A stretch of DNA of 64,000 nt from assembly GCF_028368855.1 (NCBI RefSeq), contig NZ_JAQNCY010000016.1:46616-110615 (forward strand), given 5' to 3'. Under the pieces are notes generated by a model. It was not told the DNA's origin. It saw nothing but the letters and a program-made list of their open reading frames with translations, and did not search any database. The translations under genes were made by a program, and so were the position numbers. This DNA is from Leisingera sp. SS27 (GTDB lineage: Bacteria > Pseudomonadota > Alphaproteobacteria > Rhodobacterales > Rhodobacteraceae). Shown here piece after piece: positions 15,556-23,414 of this stretch (its first letter is position 1; each line of letters opens with the position of its first letter).

Positions 15556-16365
15556 TCAAAAGAGGGTGAGCTGCTGACCGGAAATAGCTGGACTGTCGCC
15601 CAGAGTAGCAAGCCGGTTTTTCCGTTCGGCCTCGGCTTGTTGCTCTCGCTGGGCTGCTTCAGCTTCAGCCTTCTGTGCCTGTTCTTTCTGTTTGGCAAAC
15701 GGATCTCCATTTGCTGCGAAAAACACAGGCGCGGCGGCGGTGTATGCGCTGGTGAATACCTCAAGCGAAAGGCTATTGCCGCAAATGATCTTACCAGCCA
15801 GGCCACGCGCGGCGCATTGGACATAGCACATATGGAAAGTCGGCCGGGACAGCTCCACAGCTTCTACCCAAACAGAAGTTTCCAGCTTATGACCCTTGCC
15901 CTCGATGACGTCCGCGATCGCCATAAGCATTCCACCTGCGCCTGCAGCTGGTTCCTGAACGGTGATAAATCCCTGTTCGGCAAGCTTCTCGTCCACATCG
16001 GATAGCGAGATTTCCGCCATCATGCGCGACACTTCGTAGGGTGTAAAAAACTGGCCGAGTTTAGCGTCCAGAACTTCCAGCTCACCGGCGGCCATGCCCA
16101 GAAAATCGCAACCACCATTGCCGATTTCACCAAGGGCGATCCCTACCATTTCCGGCATTTTGCGCACATCGTCCTTGTCTCGGTAACGGGCAACAACGCT
16201 CATGTATTGGGCTTCCAGGGCTTCGCGCTGATCAGGAAACGGGCTGGCTTTCTTAGCCAGCGCGCAATAGCTCATTTCGCAGAAGTCAGCGAAAACCTCT
16301 CTTCGATGCTTGGAACGGTCTATATCGTTGAGAAGGCGCACAAATTCCTTTACCGCAGGGGTCAT
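15556..16365 (-). CDS. N6-DNA-methylase-like protein without a visible NPPY motif
   Basis: 269 residues. GQFFTPYEVSRMMAEI and QEPAAGAGGML (SAM-binding motif I) are typical of type I-style N6-adenine methylases. The usual NPPY/F catalytic motif is not found: the sequence reads IICGNSLSLEVFTSAY and then a coiled Glu/Gln/Ala-rich tail ending GQQLTLF. It may be non-catalytic or use a divergent site. Such orphan methylase-like proteins are common on alphaproteobacterial plasmids and may protect incoming DNA. It overlaps the upstream zinc-ribbon gene by 4 bp. Confidence 0.8.
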   Translation of the reverse strand: MTPAVKEFVRLLNDIDRSKHRREVFADFCEMSYCALAKKASPFPDQREALEAQYMSVVARYRDKDDVRKMPEMVGIALGEIGNGGCDFLGMAAGELEVLDAKLGQFFTPYEVSRMMAEISLSDVDEKLAEQGFITVQEPAAGAGGMLMAIADVIEGKGHKLETSVWVEAVELSRPTFHMCYVQCAARGLAGKIICGNSLSLEVFTSAYTAAAPVFFAANGDPFAKQKEQAQKAEAEAAQREQQAEAERKNRLATLGDSPAISGQQLTLF

Positions 16366-16604
16366 TCCGCCGCCTCATTGGCGGCGGCCTGTTTAAGGTC
16401 TTTTTCCAGTTCGGCAGACGGTTCGATGATCGGAAATTCATAAGTTTTTACTTCTTGGCCGCAGTCTTCACAGACACAGCTGTCAAAGACTGCGGACAAT
16501 TCCCAATCTTGAATTTCATTGACCCATACTGCTGTTGCATCGGCCTTTATGTTTTGACCTCCGCATTTTCCGCAGTGAACAGAGACCGGGGCATTACACG
16601 GCAT
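16362..16604 (-). CDS. small zinc-ribbon protein
   Basis: 80 residues with two CxxC pairs (CGKCGG and CEDCG) forming one zinc ribbon, followed by an acidic tail. Coupled to the methylase-like gene by a 4-bp overlap. Function unknown. Confidence 0.7.
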   Translation of the reverse strand: MPCNAPVSVHCGKCGGQNIKADATAVWVNEIQDWELSAVFDSCVCEDCGQEVKTYEFPIIEPSAELEKDLKQAAANEAAE

Positions 16605-16732
16605 TTTGCACTTTCCTGTGTGGTGGTCCCGTTTCGATCTGGATGCCGAATACTTGGGACAGGGGTTGCGGGAAGGACCGCGAAGCGGCCCTCTCCTGCA
16701 AACCCTGCTCCCGGCCGAGGGCAGGAGGGGGA

Positions 16733-16909
16733 CCCGTCAAGCAGAGTGCCGGGCCGGAAGGGGAGGGGGATCACCCATCCTCGCAGCGCGGCGGAGCCGT
16801 GACCGAGGTTGGGGAAACCCCTTCCGGCCCGAATAGCGCTCTGCTTGACGGGGGAACCGGCGGTTCCCGGATCTCCCTGGGGCGTTCGGCTTAGCCGAAT
16901 CCCCCAGGG
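16733..16909. repeat. giant hairpin module upstream of the methylase operon
   Basis: Two perfect 14-bp stems stack: CCCGTCAAGCAGAG (16733-16746) with 16839-16852, and CGGGCCGGAAGGGG (16750-16763) with 16818-16831. They are followed by a 16-bp-arm hairpin CCCTGGGGCGTTCGGC at 16875-16909 (one mismatch). The module begins 129 bp upstream of the zinc-ribbon start. Length and perfection of the stems exclude chance. Confidence 0.75.
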
Positions 16910-16992
16910 CACTATTGGGAAAGTGCCATGCCGCTGCTGCGGCATGACCGCAGCTCATGTGATCGCCGTGCAAGCACGGGGATCTCCGCAAG

Positions 16993-17022
16993 AAAAAAAG
17001 ACCCCACCACAAGGGCGGGGCC
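16993..17022 (-). terminator. intrinsic terminator of the 17.1-20.6 kb operon
   Basis: On the minus strand GGCCCCGCC-CTTGT-GGTGGGGTC is followed by TTTTTTT. It lies about 90 bp after the stop of the zinc-binding gene. Confidence 0.85.
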
Positions 17023-17113
17023 AGTTGGTTCCTTCACCACAAAGGAAAACACGTTGTCCAGGAGCGCAAACCGTGTACCTGGTCGCCTCCTGGGAAAAGT
17101 CTGCGGGCCAGCT

Positions 17114-17377
17114 TCAGAACAAAGCCAGTTGCTCCGGCTGCGGTCGAATACCAACGCGCCCGCGCGGATCAATCACCCAGCCAACGTCGTCGCGCTCAAT
17201 GGACGCATCCGGGCCGTGCTGGTCTATAAACACCCGGTCGGCCTCGGCCTTCCGGCTAGTGTGAAAATCACTTGCCAGATGACCACTTGGGCGGCGGCAC
17301 CAAACACCGGGGTCACGACCGCAATCAGGGCACCTCACGGCAAGAACTGGATGACGGTGGGCTGTGAAATCAGGCAT
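17114..17377 (-). CDS. small zinc-binding protein
   Basis: 87 residues starting MPDFTAHRHP, with GGAGG six bases before the ATG. The pattern CPDCGRDPGVWC...HLASDFHTSR is a phage/plasmid-type zinc-binding motif (CxxC, PGxxC, H, R). The C terminus PEQLALF is similar to the end of the methylase-like protein (GQQLTLF). It overlaps the upstream gene by 8 bp. A longer upstream frame exists but is not protein-like. Confidence 0.65.
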   Translation of the reverse strand: MPDFTAHRHPVLAVRCPDCGRDPGVWCRRPSGHLASDFHTSRKAEADRVFIDQHGPDASIERDDVGWVIDPRGRVGIRPQPEQLALF

Positions 17378-18002
17378 TGCATTCCTCCATTTCTCCAAGG
17401 CGCAGAAACAACTCGGACGCCCGTACACGGTCCCGCATGGCTTCCGTGCGGTCTTTGTTCGAGGACGCCGCAGCTTGCAGATGATGGTAGGCGGCATGGC
17501 GTTCGGCCAGCGGATGCGCGTCAGGGTCTTCAGCAATGTCGCGCGCCTTCAGGACCGTCACAAACAGGTCAGATGTTGCAAAGAGGCTGCCTTTCCGTGC
17601 GCCTGATGCATCTGTGCGAGACAGCGGAAATGGCGGGCGTTTCAGGTCGATCCGGCCAAGGCTGTAGCTGTGCAGAACGCTCAACAGATAGGACGGGTCG
17701 GCTGGGTATGGGGCGCAGTCCCATGCCCGCCGAACGGCGCGGCGCTCGTCCTTTGGCATCGAGTCAATCATGCGTCGGGCTTCACGCCATTTCCCTGCCC
17801 GTGCGCTCCGGTCCCTGACTTCCTGTTCGGACCACGCCCTTGCCCGGTTCTCCATAACTTGATCCTCGCTCGGCTGTTCTTCGGCAACCTGGTCGGCAAA
17901 GAGCGGCAGGGCTTCCCGCTCCATGCGCTGCTTGCGGCGCAGAGCGGCCCGCTTTCGCGGTGTGTCGGTGAATGCGTGGCGGGGCCAAGATTTGAAGCGC
18001 AT
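17370..18002 (-). CDS. hypothetical plasmid protein, 210 residues
   Basis: Basic N terminus (FTDTPRKRAALRRKQRMERE), then a helical, charged protein without recognised motifs (SARAGKWREARRMIDSMPKD). It lies in the same operon as the ParB-like gene, 54 bp downstream of it. Confidence 0.7.
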   Translation of the reverse strand: MRFKSWPRHAFTDTPRKRAALRRKQRMEREALPLFADQVAEEQPSEDQVMENRARAWSEQEVRDRSARAGKWREARRMIDSMPKDERRAVRRAWDCAPYPADPSYLLSVLHSYSLGRIDLKRPPFPLSRTDASGARKGSLFATSDLFVTVLKARDIAEDPDAHPLAERHAAYHHLQAAASSNKDRTEAMRDRVRASELFLRLGEMEECNA

Positions 18003-18056
18003 TTGTTCAATCTCCTGCGGATGGGGCAGGGCGCTAATGCGCCCTGCCAGCGTTTA

Positions 18057-19907
18057 TTATTCCATGCCCTCGGGCAACCATGCGTCGATCTTCGCGGCCT
18101 GCTCGTCGGTGACGTTGTGAGCCTTGCGTGTCTCAGCACTGGCAAACAGGCTTTCCAGCTTCTCCGCCTTGTCGCCCTTCTTCAGCTTGGCAAAACTCGT
18201 TGCGGTCGGGTGATCTTCGGCAAGGTCCAGCAGATCGCGCCAAATCTGGTTCATGTAGGGGCCACCCACGCGGCTGAAAAAGTTCTCAGCGGTCGGCGTC
18301 CAGACTTCGCGGATGCTGGGCTTTGTTTCCTTGGCAATCATCGCCGCCAGCTTCGCATCACCGCCCTGATATTGGGCTGCAAGGAAGCGGGTCAGTTCGC
18401 CGCGAATATGCTCTGCGCCCTTCTTGCGGAACGCCCGGAACGATGCGCCAAGGTCTTTGGCATCGTACATATCGCGGGCCGGGTTCGTGGTCAGCCGTTC
18501 GTCCAGTTCATAGCCTGCCGCCTCGGTGCTGGGCCAGTTCGGCACATAGCTTTGTGACAGACCGAACGGGTTGGACCACCGCATTTCGTGGCTCAACTGA
18601 TAGGCCAGAAGGTCAATCATCAAATCCGGGTCGCGCAGGATCGCGTGTTGCTGCGCACCCTTTGCAACGCGGTTCAGATCGTCGCGCAGCGCCTGAGAAA
18701 TCGGAGATTTCGGCGCGGCGCTGGCGGCGGAACCGGCTGACGCTTTGAGAACACCCGCCTCAACAGCGGCTTTTTTGTCCTCGGGCCGGACCAATTCGCC
18801 AGAGCGTTCCAATACGCCTTGCTGGTTCACATAGACGTAAAGACCGGCATGGGTTTTCTGCGCCTCGCTATATTCTCCTTCGATGATCTTCTCCAGTTCG
18901 GCAAGTTCGGACCATCCCGCCTCGTCCAGAACTTCGCCTTCCGCCAGCTCGGCCAGCTCGTCATAGCGCTCGGACTGTTCTTCGGTCAGCTCGCCACGTT
19001 CACGGAAAATCTGCTCGTATTTGCTCAACCCCATATCGTAGCTGCTCAGGTAATGCGCTGTGATCGGTTCGACCCATTTCCAGCCTTCGGCCTGTGCGAT
19101 TTCGCGGGCCGCATCTTCAAGCGCAACCTGAAAGCAACCATCCAGAATTTCCGGGCTGTCATACAGCTTTTCCTCGGCAAACAGATCGCCGCCCATCTTG
19201 CCGCCTGCTTCGGTGTAGGCATCATCGCCCACGAACTTCACGCGGCGGTCAGTCGCTTTCACGCAGTCGGGTTTCAACGCCCGTTTAAGCTGGTGATCTG
19301 ACCAGTTCTCGCCGCGCACCCGGTCCAGAACGGCAAGGGCATGGGCCTCGTCGTCACAGATCGTGAAACATGCCGCCATGCTCAGATTGATTTCCTGTGC
19401 TGCCAGAGCATCAAGAACCGGCTCCGGCAGATCGGCCAGCGCAAGGCGGCGGTAGACGTGCTTTTCAGTCACGCCGAAATTGGTAGCGATGGCGCTGACA
19501 TCTTTGCCCTCGGCGCGCATTTCGCCAAAGGTGCGGATTTCCAGAGCCGGGGGCAGGTTCTTGCGGACCACGTTTTCCATCTTCGCCCAATCGGCGGCGG
19601 TTTCGCGGTCGGGTGCGAGCATCACCAGCGGGTTTGCCAGTTCGGGCCGTACCTTGGCAAATTCCGGCTTTGTCTCGGCCAGATATTGCAGGGCGCGCAA
19701 ACGGGTGCCACCGGCAACAATCTCGGCCCCGTCCAAGTCCTCGGTATATCCGGCAAGAGACTGGATCATGCCTTTTGCCCAGAGGGTTCCCGCAAGGTCT
19801 TTAATGTCCTGTTCCGGCACATCCTGACGTGGGTTCATGGGGGACAGGATCAGTTTCTCCAGCGGGAAACGGGCTTCTGTTGCTTTGATTTCCTGATGCT
19901 TCGACAT
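18057..19907 (-). CDS. large ParB/KorB-domain protein (leading-region type)
   Basis: 616 residues. The N-terminal ParB nuclease-like domain (LILSPMNPRQDV, EIVAGGTRLRAL) is followed by a helix-turn-helix (ISAIATNFGVTEKHVYRRLA-like segment near 140-165). A long C-terminal region of unknown function contains two acidic stretches. Proteins of this size and order occur in the leading region of F-like plasmids (YubM type). It is probably not the segregation ParB, because parAB is separate. Likely a DNA-binding or anti-defence/SOS factor acting early in the recipient; that role is inferred. Confidence 0.85.
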   Translation of the reverse strand: MSKHQEIKATEARFPLEKLILSPMNPRQDVPEQDIKDLAGTLWAKGMIQSLAGYTEDLDGAEIVAGGTRLRALQYLAETKPEFAKVRPELANPLVMLAPDRETAADWAKMENVVRKNLPPALEIRTFGEMRAEGKDVSAIATNFGVTEKHVYRRLALADLPEPVLDALAAQEINLSMAACFTICDDEAHALAVLDRVRGENWSDHQLKRALKPDCVKATDRRVKFVGDDAYTEAGGKMGGDLFAEEKLYDSPEILDGCFQVALEDAAREIAQAEGWKWVEPITAHYLSSYDMGLSKYEQIFRERGELTEEQSERYDELAELAEGEVLDEAGWSELAELEKIIEGEYSEAQKTHAGLYVYVNQQGVLERSGELVRPEDKKAAVEAGVLKASAGSAASAAPKSPISQALRDDLNRVAKGAQQHAILRDPDLMIDLLAYQLSHEMRWSNPFGLSQSYVPNWPSTEAAGYELDERLTTNPARDMYDAKDLGASFRAFRKKGAEHIRGELTRFLAAQYQGGDAKLAAMIAKETKPSIREVWTPTAENFFSRVGGPYMNQIWRDLLDLAEDHPTATSFAKLKKGDKAEKLESLFASAETRKAHNVTDEQAAKIDAWLPEGME

Positions 19908-19981
19908 TTGGGCATTCCTTGTAACGTGGTGAATTTTTGTGTTATTGGTGCCCCAGCCCTTTTGGGCTGAGGCGTGGCCGC

Positions 19982-20095
19982 TTAGGCGGCTCCGTGTGAT
20001 TTCAGAAAGGCGAGGCCGATCTTGGCGGAGAGACCTCCCTTTCTGATCAGCGCATAGGCTTCACGCTTGCGCAGATTGATCTGTTCAATGCTCAT
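19982..20095 (-). CDS. 37-residue peptide gene
   Basis: MSIEQINLRKREAYALIRKG followed by 17 residues ending SHGAA. A strong ribosome-binding site (GGGAGGGAGG, seven bases before ATG) makes translation likely. Helical, basic. Lies between the DUF3768 and ParB-like genes in the same direction. Confidence 0.45.
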   Translation of the reverse strand: MSIEQINLRKREAYALIRKGGLSAKIGLAFLKSHGAA

Positions 20096-20143
20096 GACTT
20101 CACCTCCCTCCCGGCGCGGTAGCACCTACGGGCTTTCCCGATT

Positions 20144-20593
20144 TCAGTGTTCGTGGGGCAGGTAGATGGTGAGCACACGCCGCGTATCGTCATCGTCAAG
20201 CGGATCGTCTGCAGCGGCATCGTAAGTTTTGTTGTAAAGGCTGATTGCCCAGAAAACTTCCATCTCGTTGACGTGCACAACACCAAACGAGTGATCACCG
20301 CTCGGATCGTTCAATTCAGTGAAGTCTGTGAACTCAGCAACGGCTCGGGTCGCAAGGACGACAAACAGCATCCCCTTTTCTTCAACGCCACCGCTGAAAA
20401 TCACCTGTCCCTCATAGGTCTGATGCCCTTGAAAGGGGATTGCTGCGCGGAATGCATCGTTCGCTTCCGCGATTGCAGATGCTTGAATGGACATGTTGAC
20501 GAGGGCACGGGAACCACAGGCAGAGCAGGATTCCGGCACAACAGAGACCAGCGTTTCTGCTGCGCCGCACCCGTTGCATTGATATAAAGCCAT
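20144..20593 (-). CDS. DUF3768 protein with N-terminal zinc ribbon
   Basis: 149 residues. Cys pairs CNGCG and CSACG at the N terminus form a zinc ribbon. The rest matches DUF3768 by its signature FTELNDPSGDHSFGVV, then VFWAISLYNKTYD and TRRVLTIYLPHEH. Function of the family is unknown, but it is typical of alphaproteobacterial plasmids. Probably first gene of the minus-strand operon, with a large palindrome 172 bp upstream. Confidence 0.8.
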   Translation of the reverse strand: MALYQCNGCGAAETLVSVVPESCSACGSRALVNMSIQASAIAEANDAFRAAIPFQGHQTYEGQVIFSGGVEEKGMLFVVLATRAVAEFTDFTELNDPSGDHSFGVVHVNEMEVFWAISLYNKTYDAAADDPLDDDDTRRVLTIYLPHEH

Positions 20594-20764
20594 AGTTGGC
20601 CTCCTAAGTGGTGATGCGGTGGCCGATGTTCGCCCGACCTATCCGCGTTCGCTTCGGTTTGTTCCAATGGGTCACGGAAACGACCCATTGGCCCTGACGC
20701 CTGCCACCCGCACCCATCCGCGTTTTTCCCCGGAAGGGAGGGGGGGCGACAAAAGAGGTGTGGC

Positions 20765-20915
20765 GAGGCTTCAGCTGGTTTCGATCCAGCGGAAAAACGG
20801 AAGGTTCGCCCGCTTGCGGGTGAAAGCCGTTTTTCTGCTTGAAGGCGGGAAAAACATAATGCGATCCGCGCAGGCGCGGATCTCTTCTGCGCCGTTCGGG
20901 ACCAGCTGAAGCCTC
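20765..20915. repeat. giant palindrome upstream of the DUF3768 operon
   Basis: Perfect 15-bp arms GAGGCTTCAGCTGGT (20765-20779) and 20901-20915 enclose two further stems. One is AGCGGAAAAACGG pairing with CCGTTTTTCTGCT; the other is the perfect hairpin GATCCGCG-CAGG-CGCGGATC (20863-20882). Confidence 0.75.
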
Positions 20916-21115
20916 AGAACAACTCGTCGCCCCCCTGACCGCCGGGGAAAAGCAGCGCAGCAGACCGCCCACGGCGGGCTGCGATCACCAAAGGCAAACA
21001 TGCCGGGGCAGGGAGGAGCGGGCGCAGCCCGTCGATGCCCTGGCACGCCCCCTGGTACATGCAATCCGCGCGCCGCGCGGATTTCTCCTGTCTCTTGCAA
21101 AAGGCGCAGCGAACG

Positions 21116-21302
21116 ACCGTCACCCGAAGGGCGGAGACGGCCTGTCCTGGACGACCATGCGGCCGCGGCGGCAAGCTGGCTCGGAGAGACAGATTCCGGC
21201 GCACCCGGGCCGCAGGGAGAACAGGGCAGGGGGGCTCCGGTCTGGTGCCGCTTGCCGGCGCCAGACTAGGGCGCGGTCCCGTGCTCAAGCACGGGATTTG
21301 CC
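21116..21302. repeat. palindromic module with partner at 13.9 kb
   Basis: Begins CCGTCACCCGAAGGGC and ends with GGTCCCGTGC-TCAA-GCACGGGA (21276-21296). It is laid out like 13880-14058 but diverged in the middle. The final hairpin stem differs on both sides (CGCG there, GTGC here), keeping the pairing. Confidence 0.55.
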
Positions 21303-21497
21303 CCAGCATCCGATTGCCAATCGTTTCACCTCATTGACACATGAATTTCTCTGCTACATGGTGCAGCTCAGAGGCTGGCACGGCCTCCCCGGACCGGATT
21401 TTAGGGCAGACTTGACGTCAGTGCATCTTCACTCACAGCAATCATCCACTCTTGGGTGCGTGTTTTCCGGTCAACTCAGCATCCCTTAAGAGGACTG

Positions 21498-22265
21498 ATG
21501 ATGGCTATCGAGATCTACCGCAACGGCGCTTCAATTGCTCACCTTCGGAAGGAAGCTAAGGCCCGAGCGAAAATTGAAAACATACCGTTGCACCGCGCAC
21601 TGGAAGTTGTTGCCCAGGAGTTTGCTGAAAGCCAGGGCTGGCACATTCCTGATGGGGAGCCGCCCTTTAGCTGGGAAAATCTTCAAAATGATGCCTGGAA
21701 ACTTTCGGACAACGGCCTTCTCTTTTGCGAAAACCCAATAATCAGCGCCAAGAAGGCTGGTCGGAATGGATTTGTACCTCGGCCTTGGCGTTTGAGGCTG
21801 GAGATTTTTACAGACAGCATCACCGGCCAGGGGATCCACCCTTTGATCGAACACAACGGTCAAGAAATCACCAGTTTGCCGCATTATGGATGGTATAAGC
21901 TCGCGTATAGGCTAGAGCGGTTTGTCGATAGTGAAGGTGTCCTAGTTTCACGCGTAAAAGCCGGCCGTCGGTCGGCGTGCCTTGATTCCGGTGCTGAACG
22001 CTGTTCTTGCTGTCTCCGCAATGATCACATGCACTGGAAAGAGCGGACTATGGCATCGTACAACCGTGCCATAGTCACAAGATCTGTTTCCAAGATGGCA
22101 GAATGGGCTGTCGGATGCTTCGCGCCTTGCGCGGAAGCACTTGGACCTGTGGAAGGCGAAATGGGCGGAGTTTCAACCACTCGGGAAGCCCACTACAGAC
22201 TGAAGGTCATGCAGGATCTCGACCATGGACAGTTCGAATGGTTGCTTCCAACAGCGGAAGGCTAG
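21498..22265 (+). CDS. hypothetical protein, 255 residues
   Basis: Starts MMAIEIYRNGASIAHLRKEA behind AGAGGA. The N-terminal ~120 residues look like a compact alpha/beta domain (HRALEVVAQEFAESQGW). The later part contains CSCC, possibly metal-binding. Not recognised. It is plus-strand, opposite to its neighbours. Confidence 0.6.
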   Translation: MMAIEIYRNGASIAHLRKEAKARAKIENIPLHRALEVVAQEFAESQGWHIPDGEPPFSWENLQNDAWKLSDNGLLFCENPIISAKKAGRNGFVPRPWRLRLEIFTDSITGQGIHPLIEHNGQEITSLPHYGWYKLAYRLERFVDSEGVLVSRVKAGRRSACLDSGAERCSCCLRNDHMHWKERTMASYNRAIVTRSVSKMAEWAVGCFAPCAEALGPVEGEMGGVSTTREAHYRLKVMQDLDHGQFEWLLPTAEG

Positions 22266-22292
22266 GTTTCACTGTCGTGGCCTGTTCGTGGC

Positions 22293-22589
22293 TTAGTGCC
22301 CTGCGAGACTGTTTGGAATCTCGGGCTCTTGGGGCAGTTTTTCCGGCGGTCGGACAGCGTTTTGCGTAAGCCACTCGCGGATCACAACCCATCTGTCCTG
22401 ATGGGAAGGTGGCCATCGCCAGTTGAGGAGCTCAGCCGCTTTTCGTTCCAGCTCCGGAAACCACTGTAACTTGAGCCGCAGTTTGTGTTTCCTGGACCAG
22501 GACCGAAATGGTGTCAGCCAATCATCCTGGGCATGAATTTCCAAAGCCTCTTTGAGGTCTTGCGGGATGGTATTGGGCCATTCTCTCAT
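22293..22589 (-). CDS. hypothetical protein, 98 residues
   Basis: MREWPNTIPQDLKEALEIHA start; Trp- and Arg-rich, helical (WSRKHKLRLKLQWFPELERK). Convergent with the 21.5-kb gene. No clear ribosome-binding site; a TTG-initiated longer form is possible. Unknown function. Confidence 0.5.
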   Translation of the reverse strand: MREWPNTIPQDLKEALEIHAQDDWLTPFRSWSRKHKLRLKLQWFPELERKAAELLNWRWPPSHQDRWVVIREWLTQNAVRPPEKLPQEPEIPNSLAGH

Positions 22590-22750
22590 ATCAGAGCAAA
22601 TACATTGCAGACCGGGTATGGAGCAAGGACGCAAAATTCAGGCGCTCGCTCGGGCCGTAGAAACGGCCCCCCCTGCGCGGGCAGCGCCAGTCCTGCAGTA
22701 TCGGGGCTATTGCCCCGGTGCTGCAGGGCAACAAGACCCCGGCAAGACAT

Positions 22751-22772
22751 AAAAAACCCCGCCGGAGCGGGG
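22751..22772 (-). terminator. intrinsic terminator of the DUF3560-methylase operon
   Basis: Minus strand CCCCGC-TCCG-GCGGGG followed by TTTTTT, about 40 bp after the methyltransferase stop. Confidence 0.85.
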
Positions 22773-22808
22773 TAATCTTCTCAGCCGATCCAAAGAAAAG
22801 GCAACGCC

Positions 22809-23414
22809 TCAACCAATCCGGAACCGTATTATTTTTGTGTGAACTTTTGCCGTTGAAAAAGTGTCGTTTGGCAGGACTTCCAATTCCTCGGCATCGTCAT
22901 GGCCGAAGGTTATGGGAACCAAGGCCACCAGCGTTGCAGGTTCATCGTGCCCGCCCTGGCCCAGAAGAGAAAGAGCCGCGGCGATGTGCTTCCGGACGTC
23001 TCGAAAAGGCGGGTTCATTATGATGCGAGGAAACGCGGCCCGGCCTTTCACCTCGCCCGCATACTCCAGAAAGCAGCGGTTGATTGTCGGTGCGATGCCG
23101 TAAAGCGATGCGGCAAGTTTGGTGTGGCGCTCGATCAGCGTCAGCTCCTGGGAACTATGCCCCGAAGCGATGAGGGCGCGCGCCAGCTGGCCGTTTCCTG
23201 CGCTTGGCTCAAGCGTCAGATAGTCACCCACAGGGCCGAGGTATTCCACCATCCGGCGCGCTACGTCGTCGGGGGTAACGTGGCATTCGGTCACTTTGTC
23301 CACGGCACTAACTTCGGGGGCCTCGATCGGTTCCAGGGCTTCGGGTTCCCGTCGCGCCCTGACCGGAATGGTCAGGGGCTTTTGCGGGCGGGTGTAAATG
23401 CTCGGGCGGTTCAC
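22809..23414 (-). CDS. N6-adenine DNA methyltransferase
   Basis: 201 residues. Motif I is YLTLEPSAGNGQLARAL and the catalytic motif IV is IIMNPPF, so both cofactor and target sites are intact. Single compact class I methyltransferase domain with a short N-terminal extension; no specificity domain or restriction gene nearby. Orphan plasmid methylases of this type may guard the plasmid from host restriction. Overlaps the DUF3560 gene by 4 bp. Confidence 0.85.
   Translation of the reverse strand: MNRPSIYTRPQKPLTIPVRARREPEALEPIEAPEVSAVDKVTECHVTPDDVARRMVEYLGPVGDYLTLEPSAGNGQLARALIASGHSSQELTLIERHTKLAASLYGIAPTINRCFLEYAGEVKGRAAFPRIIMNPPFRDVRKHIAAALSLLGQGGHDEPATLVALVPITFGHDDAEELEVLPNDTFSTAKVHTKIIRFRIG

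Larger units (their letters stand above)
16605..17113. other. non-coding region with giant palindrome and terminator
   Basis: No gene supported. It contains the long hairpin at 16733-16852, the GTTCGGC hairpin at 16875-16909 and the intrinsic terminator at 16993-17022. The remainder is GC-rich sequence without recognisable features. Confidence 0.6.
20594..21497. other. 900-bp non-coding region with nested palindromes
   Basis: No gene supported on either strand. It contains the giant palindrome at 20765-20915 and the module at 21116-21302. The last ~190 bp precede the plus-strand gene at 21498. Confidence 0.65.

Noticed and set aside
18323..19970. Several plus-strand frames of 140-209 codons opposite the ParB-like gene
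   Set aside because: They mirror codon bias of the minus-strand gene and show no protein-like features.
20092..20298. 68-codon GTG-initiated frame upstream of the 37-residue peptide
   Set aside because: Overlaps the DUF3768 gene in another frame; the peptide gene has the better ribosome-binding site.
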